Positions 34,887-45,515 are shown, counted from the stretch's first letter. The stretch: 64,000 nt of DNA from Prosopocoilus inquinatus (GCA_036172665.1 CM069877.1:11304501-11368500), one strand, 5' to 3'. Notes: generated by a model not told the origin, from the sequence alone. Program-made: numbers and translations.

Positions 34887-36600
34887 GCCTAGTTAACTGT
34901 GCCTTGTAACTAGCGTGATGGAAAGTCAAGTGGTAACCCTGCTCACGGATAGTTCAAAACTAATCACAGCAGTGGCAGCTGTGAGTAAGTTGTTCTGCAA
35001 TGAAACGTCGGCAGTAAAAGAATCGTGACGCGGTTCCAACCGGAAACCAATTCAGTTACGGACGACGGCCTCGGAAGCCTCCAAATCTGGATTACTTTTG
35101 GAACATTCTGAGCGTGGCCAGTTGGAAAGCTCGGTTTTTTTCACATTTATCATTTCGACCTATCGTCGCAATACAAAGACACCAAGACAGCACTTCGCCC
35201 GTATTAATAAACGACTTTAGTTCGGTAGAGCCCTGTGTATGTAGGGCGACACAAATTGGAATAGTTTCGCATCGCATTTCATGTGAAGCTCGTCTCGTTC
35301 GCGGCTCTTTAAATATGCAAGGAATTTTTGATGAACGATGCGGGACGCGGATGATTTGTTATTTCGGCGGTGCGGCGCGTGTAACGTTTGAATAAATGAG
35401 AAACGTCTGCGTGCATACGTCAAGTTCAACTGCAAAAACAAAACTCGGAGCAAGTCGACGCTCAACATCAACAACATACTTGCTGCAACATGAATAATTT
35501 ACGATGCGCGTTCCATCTCCCGGGGCGTTTGTGTTTTTATCTCGCAATAAAATAACCGGAAGTGCACAGGGCGAGTAACGTAACGAGAGACGACCGGGGG
35601 CGGTTTTTGCCGTTCGTCTGAAAGCGGAATGTTTGTTTGTAAGGAACGAACCAACGAACGAACGAACGCAAGCAAACGACATGCCGAGTAATTAATGAAA
35701 CGCGCTCTTGACACAGGTTGCACCACCGCACCGGGGTTCTTGCATCCTCCTTCTTGCTCTTCGGAAACTTACCTAATTAACAGTTGCTGTTACACGTTAC
35801 AAGTTTTTCTTTTACGTCAACGAACGCTATTAATTAATATGAGGTACCCTCGCAAGAAAAAATGTTTTCTTTGTCGCGTTGTTACATTTAACCACGTTGG
35901 AGCGCCAATTGTTACGTTGGGTATCAAATTGTTACACCTAACCCAAGGGCAGTTCTTACCTGCGTACACAGGATTCCCCGATGATGAATTGTTGTCGTCG
36001 CTGATGGACACGATGTGATCCCAGCGGCAAGCTCAAGGGTTTCGGAGAGATGGGTCGTGGACAAAAAGAGGGAATTCCACAAAAGCAGTAAATTTAAAAT
36101 TAATTACCGGTAGGCGCCAATTGAAACACAAATACGATATCTAATACATTCAACCATAAATTAACTTCGATTTAAGAAAAAGGTGGAGGTATCCGAGACA
36201 ATAATTCAATAAAGCCCAACAAGCAAACAGCAAAAGTATCAAAAGAACGTTAAAGTCAACGATCGATGTGGATTAAATTCAAAATTCAAAACTGTCTTAA
36301 AATATTTCACGAACATAAGCTGGTACGTACGTAAGAAAATCTCCTTTCGTCTCACAGTGATCTTAAACAATTTGGAAAAAAAAATAAGAGAAATCGATGA
36401 TTCAAAAGTTAACAAATTATTCAAAACTAAGCAAAAAAAAAAAACTAACGATTAAATTTGAATTAATTGAATTTAAAATAACTAAGTTGAATTAAATTGT
36501 CAATAACAAATTAAAACAGAATTACTTGACAAAAATACACAACGTGAGATGAATTAACAGATTTAAATGAAAGAAAACGTGAAAAGGTGAAAAACGGAAA
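34887..36600. other. Single-copy intronic DNA
   Basis: The interval is mostly unique, with CpG-containing blocks at 35000-35720 (for example ACGAGAGACGACCGGGGGCG) and AT-rich DNA at 36050-36600. Two weak minus-strand exon-like blocks are listed separately. No repeat copies were seen. Confidence 0.4.
35960..36031 (-). CDS. Weak minus-strand exon-like block (72 nt)
   Basis: On the minus strand a pyrimidine-rich tract with no AG (CTCTTTTTGTCCACGACCCATCTCTCCGAAACC-type; ends CCCTTGAG) is followed by 72 nt that end in TACGCAG and the donor GTAAGA. All three frames are open; the most protein-like reads WDHIVSISDDNNSSSGNPVY. That frame is not the one that would join in phase to the exon-like block at 36609-36715. 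It may be a chance pair of splice-like sites. Confidence 0.17.
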
Positions 36601-36608
36601 AGGTTTAC

Positions 36609-36715
36609 CTCGTGGTGAAGGTGTCCACGGTGCGAAGGTCGCACAGTGATGAAGTCAGGCCCGGGAGTTCTCTTCGGCAACTGCAGGGTGACCTCGTAAC
36701 GAACAGCGGGAATAA
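36609..36715 (-). CDS. Weak minus-strand exon-like block (107 nt)
   Basis: On the minus strand the sequence from an ACTACCAG acceptor-like word to a CACGAG/GTAAAC donor is GC-rich and open for 35 codons. It reads VRYEVTLQLPKRTPGP and then DFITVRPSHRGHLHHE, which looks like folded protein rather than repeat. The acceptor has a poor pyrimidine tract and no partner exon is certain. The family is not recognised. If real, it would be a gene nested in the intron of the plus-strand gene. Confidence 0.2.
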
Positions 36716-36989
36716 CTGGTAGTAACGGCGACTAGAGCTTCGAAGCTTTTGCGGTCCTTCGTCTGGTACAAGTTCGCAATTTAAAAAAAGAACGCCTTGT
36801 TACGTTAAGTTTCCTGAAATCAAGTTTCATGAATGGTTTCCTTTCTCTTTCCCGCGTTTTTGAGTTTCCGACGTTTAGGTGTCGCCTGATGTTCCATTTT
36901 GTAGGGGCCAATGTGTCGCTTTGCGGTGTTTGGTGGGAGGAATACAGGTGTACACGCGCTCGGCAGGGACAAGGTCAATTTTCGCTAAC

Positions 36990-38470
36990 AACTTGGCACT
37001 TGCCACGAATTTTCTATGAGTCGGCCCACATATTTGTGAATTTTTCTCCAAGATATAAGCAGAGATCTCTTTCTGCGTACTTGACAGCGATTTTGATATC
37101 ACTTCTGTACCTACGTGCAACGTAGGGTAAGTTATTTTTTTTGCAACCTCTTGGTCATTTTTTTTTATTTGTCAATTTTTGCTAACGCTTTGGCTGTGGC
37201 TGTTTCGAACCTTATGCCACGAATTTTCTTTGAGTCGGCCCACATTTTTGTGAATTTTTCGCCCGTCGTTATTTTTCACCTTTGATGTAAGCAGGGATCT
37301 CTTTCTGCGGATTTGACAGCGATTTTTATATCTCCTTTGTACCTACGTGCAACGTAGGGTAAGTTATCTTTTTTTTGGCAACCTCGTGGTCATTTTCTTG
37401 TTTGTAAGTTATTATTTTTCTTGGCAATCTCTGGTTATTTTTTTGTTTGTCAATTTTTGCTAACGCTTTGGGTATGGCTGTTTCGAACCTTATGCCACGA
37501 ATTTTCTGTGAGTCGGCCCATATTTTTTTGAATTTTTCGCTCGTCGTTATTTTTCCCCAAGATGTAAGCAGGGATCTCTTTCTGCGGATTTAACAGCGAT
37601 TTTGATATCTCCTTTGTACCTACGTGCAACGTAGGGTAAGTTATCTTTTTTTTGGCAACCTCGTGGTCATTTTCTTGTTTGTCAATTTTTGCTAACGCTT
37701 TGTGTGTTACTTTTTCGAACCTTATGCCCCGAATTTTCTGTGTGTCGGCACGCATTTTTGTGAATTTTTCGCCCGTCGTTATATTTCCCCAAGATATAAG
37801 CAGGGATCTCTTTATGCGGCTTTCACAGCGATTTTGATATCTCCTCTGTACCTACGTGCAATGTAGGGTAAGTTATTATTTTTTTTGGCAACCTCGCGGT
37901 CATTTTTTTGTTTGTCAATTTTTGCTAACGCTTTGTGTGTTGCTTTTTCGAACCTTATGCCCCGAATTTTCTGTGAGTCGGCGGCACGCATTTTTGTGAA
38001 TTTTTCGCCCGTCGTTATATTTCCCCAAGGTATAAGCAGGGATCTCTTTATGCGGATTTCACAGCGATTTTGATATCTCCTCTGTACCTACGTGCAACGT
38101 AGGGTAAGTTAATATTTTTTTTTTTTTTGGCAACCTCGCGGTCATTTTTTTGTTTATCAATTTTTGTTAACGACTTGGGTGTGGCTGTTTCGAACCTTAT
38201 GCCACGAATTTTCTGTGAGTCGACCCAAAAATTTTGTGAATTTTTCGCCGGTCGTTAATTTTCCCCAAGATAAAAGCAGGGATCTCTTTCTGTGGATTTA
38301 ACGACGATTTTGATATCTCTTCTGTACCTACGTGCAACAGGGTAAATTTTTTTGCAACCTCGTGGTCATTTTTTTGTTAATTGTTTTCTTCTTGTTTTAC
38401 ATTATTATGCTAGTTATGTGCTAGTGCCAAGCAGGGGGCAGCTTCACACTTTCCTTTAGTCCCGTGCGGC
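36990..38470. repeat. Minisatellite, monomer about 236 bp (array 3)
   Basis: TGTACCTACGTGCAACGTAG starts at 37106, 37339, 37615, 37847, 38083 and 38323 (periods 233, 276, 232, 236, 240). The monomers are the same as in array 2. Five of six anchors are followed by GGGTAAGT. The array exits into GTGCCAAGCAGGGGGCAGC and the shared 3' flank. Confidence 0.92.
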
Positions 38471-38760
38471 TGGAAGAAGGCTTGGCAGTGACGAATACTT
38501 TGTAACATCGACCGATCACCATTTGACTTCCATCAGCGAGACGAGCCCTTCAGCCGCGTTGAAAAGGACCAGTATCACCTCAAATATCCAGGACAGGACC
38601 GTCCAGCGACGGTCCTGTCGCGGCGTTGACGACTCAGCAGTCGTCAACGCCGCGACGGAGGGATTTTATGGTCGTCTCATTTTATTTATTTTTTTTTGTT
38701 TTCTCCTCACTATACCGGGTTGAGGTCTTCGTTTTACGTCGTCGCTGTGTGGAAAATTCT
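38425..38760. repeat. Shared 3' flank of the minisatellite element, copy 2
   Basis: This aligns with 3400-3712 (GGGGGCAGCTTCACACTTTC, GCAGTGACGAATACTTTG, ATCGACCGATCACC, CATCAGCGAGACGA, TCTTCGTTTTACGTCGTCGC, GTGTGGAAAA). It contains two adjacent perfect hairpins at 38592-38656 that the first copy does not show in intact form. A C13-type run lies at 38766-38777, just past the end. Confidence 0.75.
38592..38656. repeat. Two adjacent perfect hairpins with identical CAGC loops
   Basis: Hairpin 1 (38592-38619) has perfect 12-bp arms GACAGGACCGTC / GACGGTCCTGTC around CAGC. Hairpin 2 (38617-38656) has perfect 18-bp arms GTCGCGGCGTTGACGACT / AGTCGTCAACGCCGCGAC around the same CAGC. They share three bases. 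The high GC content and perfect pairing suggest recent origin or selection for structure. Confidence 0.9.
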
Positions 38761-40390
38761 TCTTCCCCCCCCCCCCCTCGGAGCCTTCGTTGGCGCACTG
38801 CGCATATTTTGTTACGTCCTTATATTCCCTTTTGTTTGCACGAATTTAAATTTTGCTGTCACTGTCGAGGGGCTCCTTAAGAGCGTTAAACATTGTTGGA
38901 AATTTTGAACATGTTTTCAATTCCTTTTGTATTTTGGAAAAGAGTGTATAGTTAATTGTTAAATTTCCTTTTTCTTGTTTTGGCACTTTCATTTAGTTTT
39001 GAACGTTGTTTTTTATGTTTTGGTGTAAGCTTACGTGTGAGTACTCCCGTCGACGAGTTGGGCTTTGTATATGAATTTATTTAAGGCGACCATCAAAATA
39101 TCGAATTATATTGGCAACAATAAAGATTGAAGATGGCCGCGGGATAAAAAAAAGTAAGAGAGCGAACGTTTTCGAAAAAGTAAAAATTCTGGCTTGAGTT
39201 AGCACAAAAACTATCGTCGACAATGGCCTGGTTCAGCTGACGGCTCCGAGGCCAATGGTGATAGAATGGAATAGTGCATCTAAATCAAAAAGCAACATCT
39301 TTCCCCCCTCGAAAAAGAAGCTTCGCGTTAAATAAATAATTGCGGAAAACGTAATAATTGCCTGTACTCTCCGCGAAGCACGCTCGGGGATTAAGTTTAA
39401 AGCACCTGTTTATCTTGCTGCGCTTAAGACCCTCCCCCCCCCGTCCTCCTCTACGGCAGCGCGGAGGATAAATAACGGCGGTAAATAACGCAGCAGCTCG
39501 CCTAAAGCATTTCCCGAATTCCGTATACATACATATATATTCCTCCTGGCCGAAGCATGTAACACGCGTGAATAATTCAGAACGCGGAGGACTTGATTAA
39601 TGTTGGGGCGCGTTCAACAATGCGACGCCGGGCGGCGCGGAACTCTTCTCGGAAAACGACGACGACGACGCGACGTCGCTCGCCGGAATTAACGGACGAA
39701 TCGAGTTTATGGTGGCCGTTTGAGGCGGAGGCGACGGACTGCCCGGAGTAAGTAATGGGCAACTTGTTGCGAAATTAATTTCGCATAGTTCATGTGTGCA
39801 GCACAGAATTAGTACCTACCGTACCGAGCAAATCACAATTGAAATTAATTATTACGTGTAACGCTTCCGCGATATAATTGGTTGGGGGGGGCTTCGCGAG
39901 ACTGCAGAAGTTCGAGGGGGGAAAGATGTAACGCATGCAACGCCGCCCGTACGTGGATGACGAAAAATGTCTTGCTTTGATTTATTTAACCGTGTTGTAG
40001 TTTTTTTTAAAACAATTTGCAATTTATGATAAATACTTCAAATTAAAGTAATTATGTGATCGTTTAAAATTAATAAGAGTTCCCAGGCGAAGGGAGCCCC
40101 TACGCTTGTGCAAACTCCTCAGGATGTCCCATTAAACGATTGAGCGCTTCTGCGATTGCGCAAATTAATCAAAAAATAGACGAACAGACACGAGGTCACA
40201 ATTAGTCTCGCCTGAATCGAGAAAATGAGTGAGGGCTTGTACGATTATGCACACTTATAAATAACAGACGATGTTACGCGATAACTAAAGGAGCGCCTTG
40301 CACGTTTTGACTCACCATTTGTGGAACTGCGCCAACCGTAACCTACCGTGCCTCTAGAAGCAAGATCGGTCGTTTCCTCGAGGACTATGA
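38761..40390. other. Mostly single-copy intronic DNA
   Basis: No exon was supported. The part at 39280-39960 is CpG-rich (GCGACGCCGGGCGGCGCGG, GACGACGACGCGACGTCG) with TAATTA words and is a plausible regulatory island. At about 39023-39060 the words GTAAGCTTACGTGTGAGTAC and TCCCG are a copy of the AGTACTC core found in several repeats. At 40176-40235 there is a short fragment (GAACAGACACGAGGTCACAA) also found near 42235, 42628 and 50632. Confidence 0.4.
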
Positions 40391-40700
40391 TGTGAAGAAT
40401 GCAAAGAAGCGTAACTGTTTCCACTCTCAGTGGAAACGGCGTGAAGGATTCAAAAGGTGTTACGATTAAGGGCGCTAGAAACGGCGTGAAGGATTCAAAA
40501 GGTGTTACGATTAAGGGCGCTACCCAACAAGGAGACTACGTGGGTTATTTAAAAGGGTGCCACCCAGCAAATGTTATGCAAGCCACAAATAAAGGGTGAT
40601 TCATGGCCGGAAAATTGTAACCCTGTATGTACCCTAAAGGTACAACTCCTCAGGACCTGCTTCCCTAATAGTATACCTCTGATGAAGTTAAAAGAAAAGG
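40390..40700. repeat. Dispersed repeat related to 48440-48660
   Basis: CACTCTCAGTGGAAACGGCG, TTCAAAAGGTGTTACGATTA, AGGGCGC, then CCGGAAAATTGTAACCCTGT and AAGTACAACT-like words match 48468-48620 in order. This copy contains a perfect internal tandem duplication of 45 bp. Confidence 0.6.
40433..40522. repeat. Perfect tandem duplication, 2 x 45 bp
   Basis: GAAACGGCGTGAAGGATTCA begins at 40433 and again at 40478, and the 45-bp units are identical to GGGCGCTA at 40522. Perfect identity suggests a recent duplication within an older repeat. Confidence 0.95.
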
Positions 40701-40739
40701 AACAGATGTGATCCTCGAGTTCCCTCCCGAAAGTGTAAG

Positions 40740-40989
40740 TTGATCACCAGGGAAAAGAATTCAGGCCGCTTAGTGTTGGACGCTTTTTACGCTGGATGTA
40801 CTATTTACTCTTCCCACCTTTCCGCAGTTCCGATGCATTGAATTGTTATTGAGTGAGAGGGGAAGGAATACAATGCGCGCGTCTGTATTGCGCAGAAATA
40901 ATTGTGGGCAAGGCTGGATACAATCCGAGCATTAAATTTTGGTCCCGTTCGCGGTACAAGTGGCCTGAATTCTTTTCCCTGTTGATCAC
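40740..40989. mobile_element. hAT-type MITE with perfect 8-bp target-site duplication
   Basis: The element (40748-40981, 234 bp) begins CAGGGAAAAGAATTCAGGCC and ends with the exact 20-bp inverse GGCCTGAATTCTTTTCCCTG. It is flanked on both sides by TTGATCAC (40740-40747 and 40982-40989). Eight-bp duplications and CAGGG ends are diagnostic of the hAT superfamily. It encodes no transposase. The older copy at 3869-4094 shares the interior. Confidence 0.95.
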
Positions 40990-42060
40990 AAACAAAAAGA
41001 GTTGAGTTAAGTTTGGCCAAAAAAGCGAGAGCGTTTATTGATTCTCACAAATAAGAACGTGAATGTGAACAACCACGAATTGGGTTTTCGAACGCGAAAA
41101 TATGAAGTATGTTCGGGATTGCACGGCCCAAACAAAAAGGTATTGGCGCATCGGCGCGAGTACTCTCGCGTTGCTTACGGTCTCTTAACGTATAAGCCAA
41201 CTACCAAAAAGAAAATATGATGTGAAGCGCGCAGACCGAACTGAACGTAAAAAAAAACAAAACAATCAACACAATAAAAGGAGAGAAACTCTAAAAAAAA
41301 ATACGTAAATTCACTCTGTGATTTGAGCCGAATAAAATTGACAGTTACCTGAAAAGAAACTTGTAAAATGCGGAAAAACATGGGACGTTAACAGCGTAAA
41401 CAGGATTCTATATGTATTCAAAGAAAAATAAGAACTCCTTGCCTACGTTATCACAGAAAAAGAAACATCCCTCCCGCAGAATTTGTCGGTATAAACACCA
41501 GACCCCGCCGCTGGTTCGAAACACGCCTGTGGAATGAAGTCACGTCTCCAAGGAACCAGAAAAGAAAAGATGAAAGAGTCTTACTCAGTCTCTCGGGAGT
41601 GGGACGTCGAAGAGATGGCCGCAGCAGCCTAAAAACGAGAGCGGTTTATTTTCCTCTCAAGGCAATGCACGAGGAGATTGTGTCAACCCTCGAGTTCAGA
41701 GTGATGCTCACGGGATTAAGTGAGGCGGTAGTCACCCCGCTCTGAATTAACAGTAAAAAATCTTCGCTAGAAAGAAAAAATTTTAATTAATAACCGCGAG
41801 CAGTAAACGCACGTGGAAATCAGTCATGTAACAAAATGGTAAAACAACATGGCGCGTACTCTGCTATGAACCGCAAGCCCAAAAATAGAATGGCATGGCC
41901 CTCAAAATCAATCAAACGGTCCCAAACCTTCTGGAACAGCTACGGCGGCGATGATGTGGCTGTAATCCGTTCACAATGTCGGGGGTTTACTGATCCTTCA
42001 ACAAAATTATCCATACAACACAAAGCTCACAACGCGTTCAGAAACGTGTCAACCACTTAA
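40990..42060. other. Intronic stretch with an AGTACTC-core repeat fragment
   Basis: The words ACGGCCCAAACAAAAAGG, TATTGGCGCATCGGCGCGAG and TACTCTCGCGTTGCTTACGG at about 41122-41180 match the second subunit of the 27.6-30.7 kb array. The rest shows no supported gene; small ORFs have no splice support. Confidence 0.4.
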
Positions 42061-42104
42061 CAACAGCTCGCTCTTCAGTGGCCAGAAGAGAGTGACGCAA
42101 TTTG

Positions 42105-42255
42105 CCCGCGGTAAAACCTGACACCGAGTGGGGCGTTACAAGCTAAGCAACCACAATGCACCCGACAGGCATATACAGAGAATGGCCTGCCCGACCGGAA
42201 CGGTCAGTACGAAATTATTTGATAGTAACAACGAGCAGACACGCAGTCACAATTC
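42105..42255. repeat. Dispersed repeat with GTGGGGCGTTACAAGC, copy 1
   Basis: This aligns at more than 90% by eye with 50517-50655: GTGGGGCGTTACAAGCTAAG, CAACCACAATGCAC, AGAGAATGGCCTGCC, AGTACGAAATTATTTGATAG and TAACAACGA in order. On the minus strand GCTTGTAACGCCCCAC has the TGTAAC start typical of many LTRs. Confidence 0.85.
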
Positions 42256-42739
42256 CTCTCGCCTGAATCGTTTTCAGGCTTTTCACTATATAGGTTAATG
42301 TGTTTCTTACTGTAATTTGTAGGCCGTCAATGTCCTCGCTGCATATTTACGTTTACACCATGGCTTTCCATGTCTGTGTACGTAAGCCAAGTGAATAATA
42401 AGCAATGATTGATTGGCGCCGCACTAGTAACTTCGCTCAGTGAATCTGAACATAAATTAAGTCCCTTTCCGACAATAATCTCAGAAGTAACCAAACCAAC
42501 GGTAGGGCCGGGAAACCTCTCGTGAAAAGGAAAATGTCACGTGTAGGGTCGACCAAGCAAAAGTGTAAAGAAGAAAAGTCTGTAATAACAAAGGACGCAA
42601 CGAAAAAAAAAATAATGATTAACAGACGAACAGACACGCAGTAACAATTTCTCTGGCCGGAATCACTTTTCACTAATTAGCGCGAACACCTGCCTTTAGA
42701 CTCTATACAGGTAATTTTTAATGCGTTTGTAAAGTTTCA
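42256..42739. other. Intronic stretch, repeat scraps only
   Basis: Short scraps of neighbouring families (CAGACACGCAGTAACAATTT at about 42629) are present. No gene was recognised. Confidence 0.35.
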
Positions 42740-43570
42740 GCTATTCAGTAGTACGCAGAGATGCAATGTTTTCATTAAAGTTAAATAATATACAATATTA
42801 GAATGAGTAATCACGCGTACAAGGTCAGGGTCAAGTAGTAAGACTGAGTATTTCTTCGAACTTTTTCACAAGGCACGACTGCTCGTAGGGAAAAATGAGA
42901 TCGAGCGTGCGGAGACTGCACCTGCGCAGTAATCTGGAAGGGAATAATGCTTAAGTAGTGCGGGACCGTACAAGAAATCGATCTTCCGTGTCCCTCGAGT
43001 GATACCTCTAGACCTAATTACGTTTTACGCTCCTTGTTGAAGTTTATTTTTTTAATCAGTCAGTTTCCTCAGTTTTTAAAATTATTTCGCGAATGAAGAT
43101 ACCAATTCTACACGGTATGTAGCCAGAAATCCCTCCTCAGTACCCTTTACTTACAAAATAAAATTTTAACCCTTGAGCGGGGGCAAGGTGGAATTGTCGA
43201 AATCTTTATCCATTTTCGCTATTCTTATTTTCACCGCGCTGTAAAGATTCGGATATTCAGTACGGACAGATGCAATGTTTTATAAACATTATGTTTGTGA
43301 TTAAATACTATTGTAATGAATCATCGCACACAAGCTCAAAATGAAATGAAACAAGCAGTGGAGGCTGATTTTCCTAGAATTTTGCGCCCGGCACGCAGAT
43401 TAATGAAATCGAATTTACGACAGTTGCAATATTTCGACTAATTTATACACACAATCAAGGATGGTTTTTGCATAGCAAATGCGACATGCGATATCCCCCA
43501 CTTACATAATAATCGAGAAGGGAAAAGTGCTTAAGTAGAGCGGGACCGTACAAGAAATCGATTTCACGTT
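42740..43570. repeat. Dispersed repeat related to 3800-4620, with internal duplication
   Basis: GTACGCAGAGATGCAATGTT, AGTTTATTTTTTTAAT, CAGTCAGTTTCCT and TTTCGCGAATGAAGATA repeat the order seen at 3812-4460. The words GCTTAAGTAG and GCGGGACCGTACAAGAAATC occur twice (about 42950 and 43529), as do GATGCAATGTTTT words (42759, 43269), so this copy is partly duplicated. Confidence 0.65.
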
Positions 43571-44386
43571 TCGTTAATCTTGAAAATTTATAGATCTTTA
43601 AGAGATTATTATTGTTTCTTTTTTAATTCTTGAGGCAACAAACTCTTCAATTACGGTTGCCTCGTTCAACCATGGCCCGTTTCGCTGTTGTATTAAATTG
43701 ATTATGGTTGAAGTCGACTCTTGTGGTTTTAAAACTTATTTATTTACAAATTGATTATAGAAAAACGATTTCTATAGAAATAAATAAATAAATGGCAGAT
43801 ATCCGATCTTGAAAAATAGTTTTCTTTAAGTTCGCGTCCGCTGCGTATTAGTTTTGAAAAGTTGTCTCTTACCAGTTTACCAATCGCGCAGTTCTCGTTA
43901 ACAAATCGTCCTGAAGCGAATTCGGTTGTCATCTCTGAACCTAGACTATGAGCAAAAAGAAAGAATTACGTGTTGCGTAAATGTGCCGCCCACTCAGTGG
44001 AGAGACGGCGGCGTGAAGCAAAATAGTGTGTTGCACAGTTAGCTGTTGAATTTAAGGATAAAAAAAAATTCACATAAAAATATCCACTCAGTGAAGATGG
44101 CGTAGGAAAAACAATAACGAAAATCCCTTAATATTGAGCAATAAGGTCTGCACGGAGACAAGAGAACAAAAGGGTAATAAACTGCACTTTTTTTTTTTGA
44201 AAACCCCTTCCGAAGGATATGTATCTAAAACAGCGAAGTTATCTGCCAAATCAACTCTACTTCGGCCCAAAAACGAATTCTTTATTAAAGTAAACGCCAA
44301 CACAAAGTTCAGTATGAGATTCAACCCCATAATCAGGTCGTCGGTCATAATTTTAATTAAAGAATTAAATAGCTAAAATACCATAG
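43571..44386. other. Intronic stretch, repeat scraps only
   Basis: The segment 43970-44045 (CGTGTTGCGTAAATGTGCC, CACTCAGTGGAGAGACGG, TTGCACAGTTAG) matches 34548-34610. The remainder shows no gene, although ORFs on both strands occur at 44088-44376 without splice support. Confidence 0.4.
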
Positions 44387-44512
44387 CTTTTTGACCTAAC
44401 ATTGCATGAGGATTGACAAACTGAAGTGTGTTTGTTACATAATAAGTCACCCCATGCAAGGCGGCCAAGCTTGCTGCAATCAAAAACGATTTACACAATA
44501 TACAATTTTTTT
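44387..44512. repeat. Conserved-core repeat, shortened copy
   Basis: TTGACCTAACATTGCATGAG, GTTACATAATAAGTCACCCC, GGCGGCCAAGCTTGCTG is joined directly to CAATCAAAAACGATTT. In the copy at 10612-10830 about 120 bp lie between these parts. The internal deletion shows that this is a derivative of the longer form. Confidence 0.7.
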
Positions 44513-44977
44513 TTAAAGCATTGAAGGTTTCAAATCGAGGGCAAAAAGTGCTTCTACGTGAGTACTCCCGTGTTGGCTCACACAAACCGACATAAAATTA
44601 ATAAAAGTCTTAACTAACAACCCTAAAACAAAAGTTGTGCGTAAAACGCAACAGAAAAATAGCATGAAAGTTCTAGTTCTTTTACGCTGTGAAGAAGCCC
44701 GTAAATATCATAATCAACACGGAACAGTACACGTTAAAATAAGGAAAATTACTAGACACAATCGGGTAAATACAGCTCACAGTAAAAACTGGCTACAAAA
44801 GAATAGGGGACAGAAGCTTCTTTGGCCACGTACTACGATCAGAAGGCACGCCCCTCTTCACTGGAACAAATATCAAAATATCCCCGCGGCCCAACTCGAT
44901 GCGCCGCCACTGACAAGGTGAACGCACCACTCCACACCGCAAATGGAAGAAGGAGGAAAAAATAAAATAGGACGTTC

Positions 44978-45114
44978 TTAAGCTGAGCGTCCACTAGGGC
45001 GGTCGCGGCGCGGCACGGCTCCTAAACGAAAGGAATGTAAAATCAAACAAGACGCGTCCATTAGGGCGGGAGCGCAGCGCAGAATAGTGCCTCCCTGGTG
45101 GACGCTCAGCTTTA
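44978..45114. mobile_element. PIF/Harbinger-type MITE, 131 bp
   Basis: The element (44981-45111) begins AGCTGAGCGTCCACTAGGG and ends with the near-perfect inverse CCCTGGTGGACGCTCAGCT (one mismatch). It is flanked by TTA on both sides (44978-44980, 45112-45114), the target duplication of the PIF/Harbinger superfamily. It is GC-rich inside (GGTCGCGGCGCGGCACGG) and has no coding capacity. Confidence 0.88.
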
Positions 45115-45269
45115 CACGGATTACTTCCGCGTAGACAGGTGGTGCGTGTTTATGGTGGTTTCAAGTCGAGACAACAATACCTTCCTCAAATAGTCCAATT
45201 CAAAAAGCGAAGGCACGACGGGGGAAGGGGGAGCGCTTCTACAGCTCAAACATGGCTGATCTGGATGCG

Positions 45270-45515
45270 ACGCGGAACCTCTAAACGACGCTAAATGCCG
45301 TGGCAATTCTCCCCACTTCCAGAAGTTTGCCCCTCACAAGGTGTGTAAAAGGAGAAAACGAAATAAAATTAAAGACCGTGGAAAGTAGAGGGATAAGTGG
45401 AGCACAAAACGGAAGATAACAAGACTTACCTTGCCTCAAAAAGCAAGCTCCAAATCTCCACTTCACCCAAAATCCATAAAGTCACGAACTCCGCAAACAG
45501 CAGGGAAAACTTCTA
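45270..45515. repeat. Leader block of the 288-bp array, copy 1
   Basis: CGACGCTAAATGCCG, GGAGAAAACGAAATAAAATT, GAGCACAAAACGGAAGATAA, AAGACTTACCTTGCCTCAAA and AAGCAAGCTCCAAA recur at 50685-50855 directly before the second array. Leader plus array therefore make one repeated module. Confidence 0.75.
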
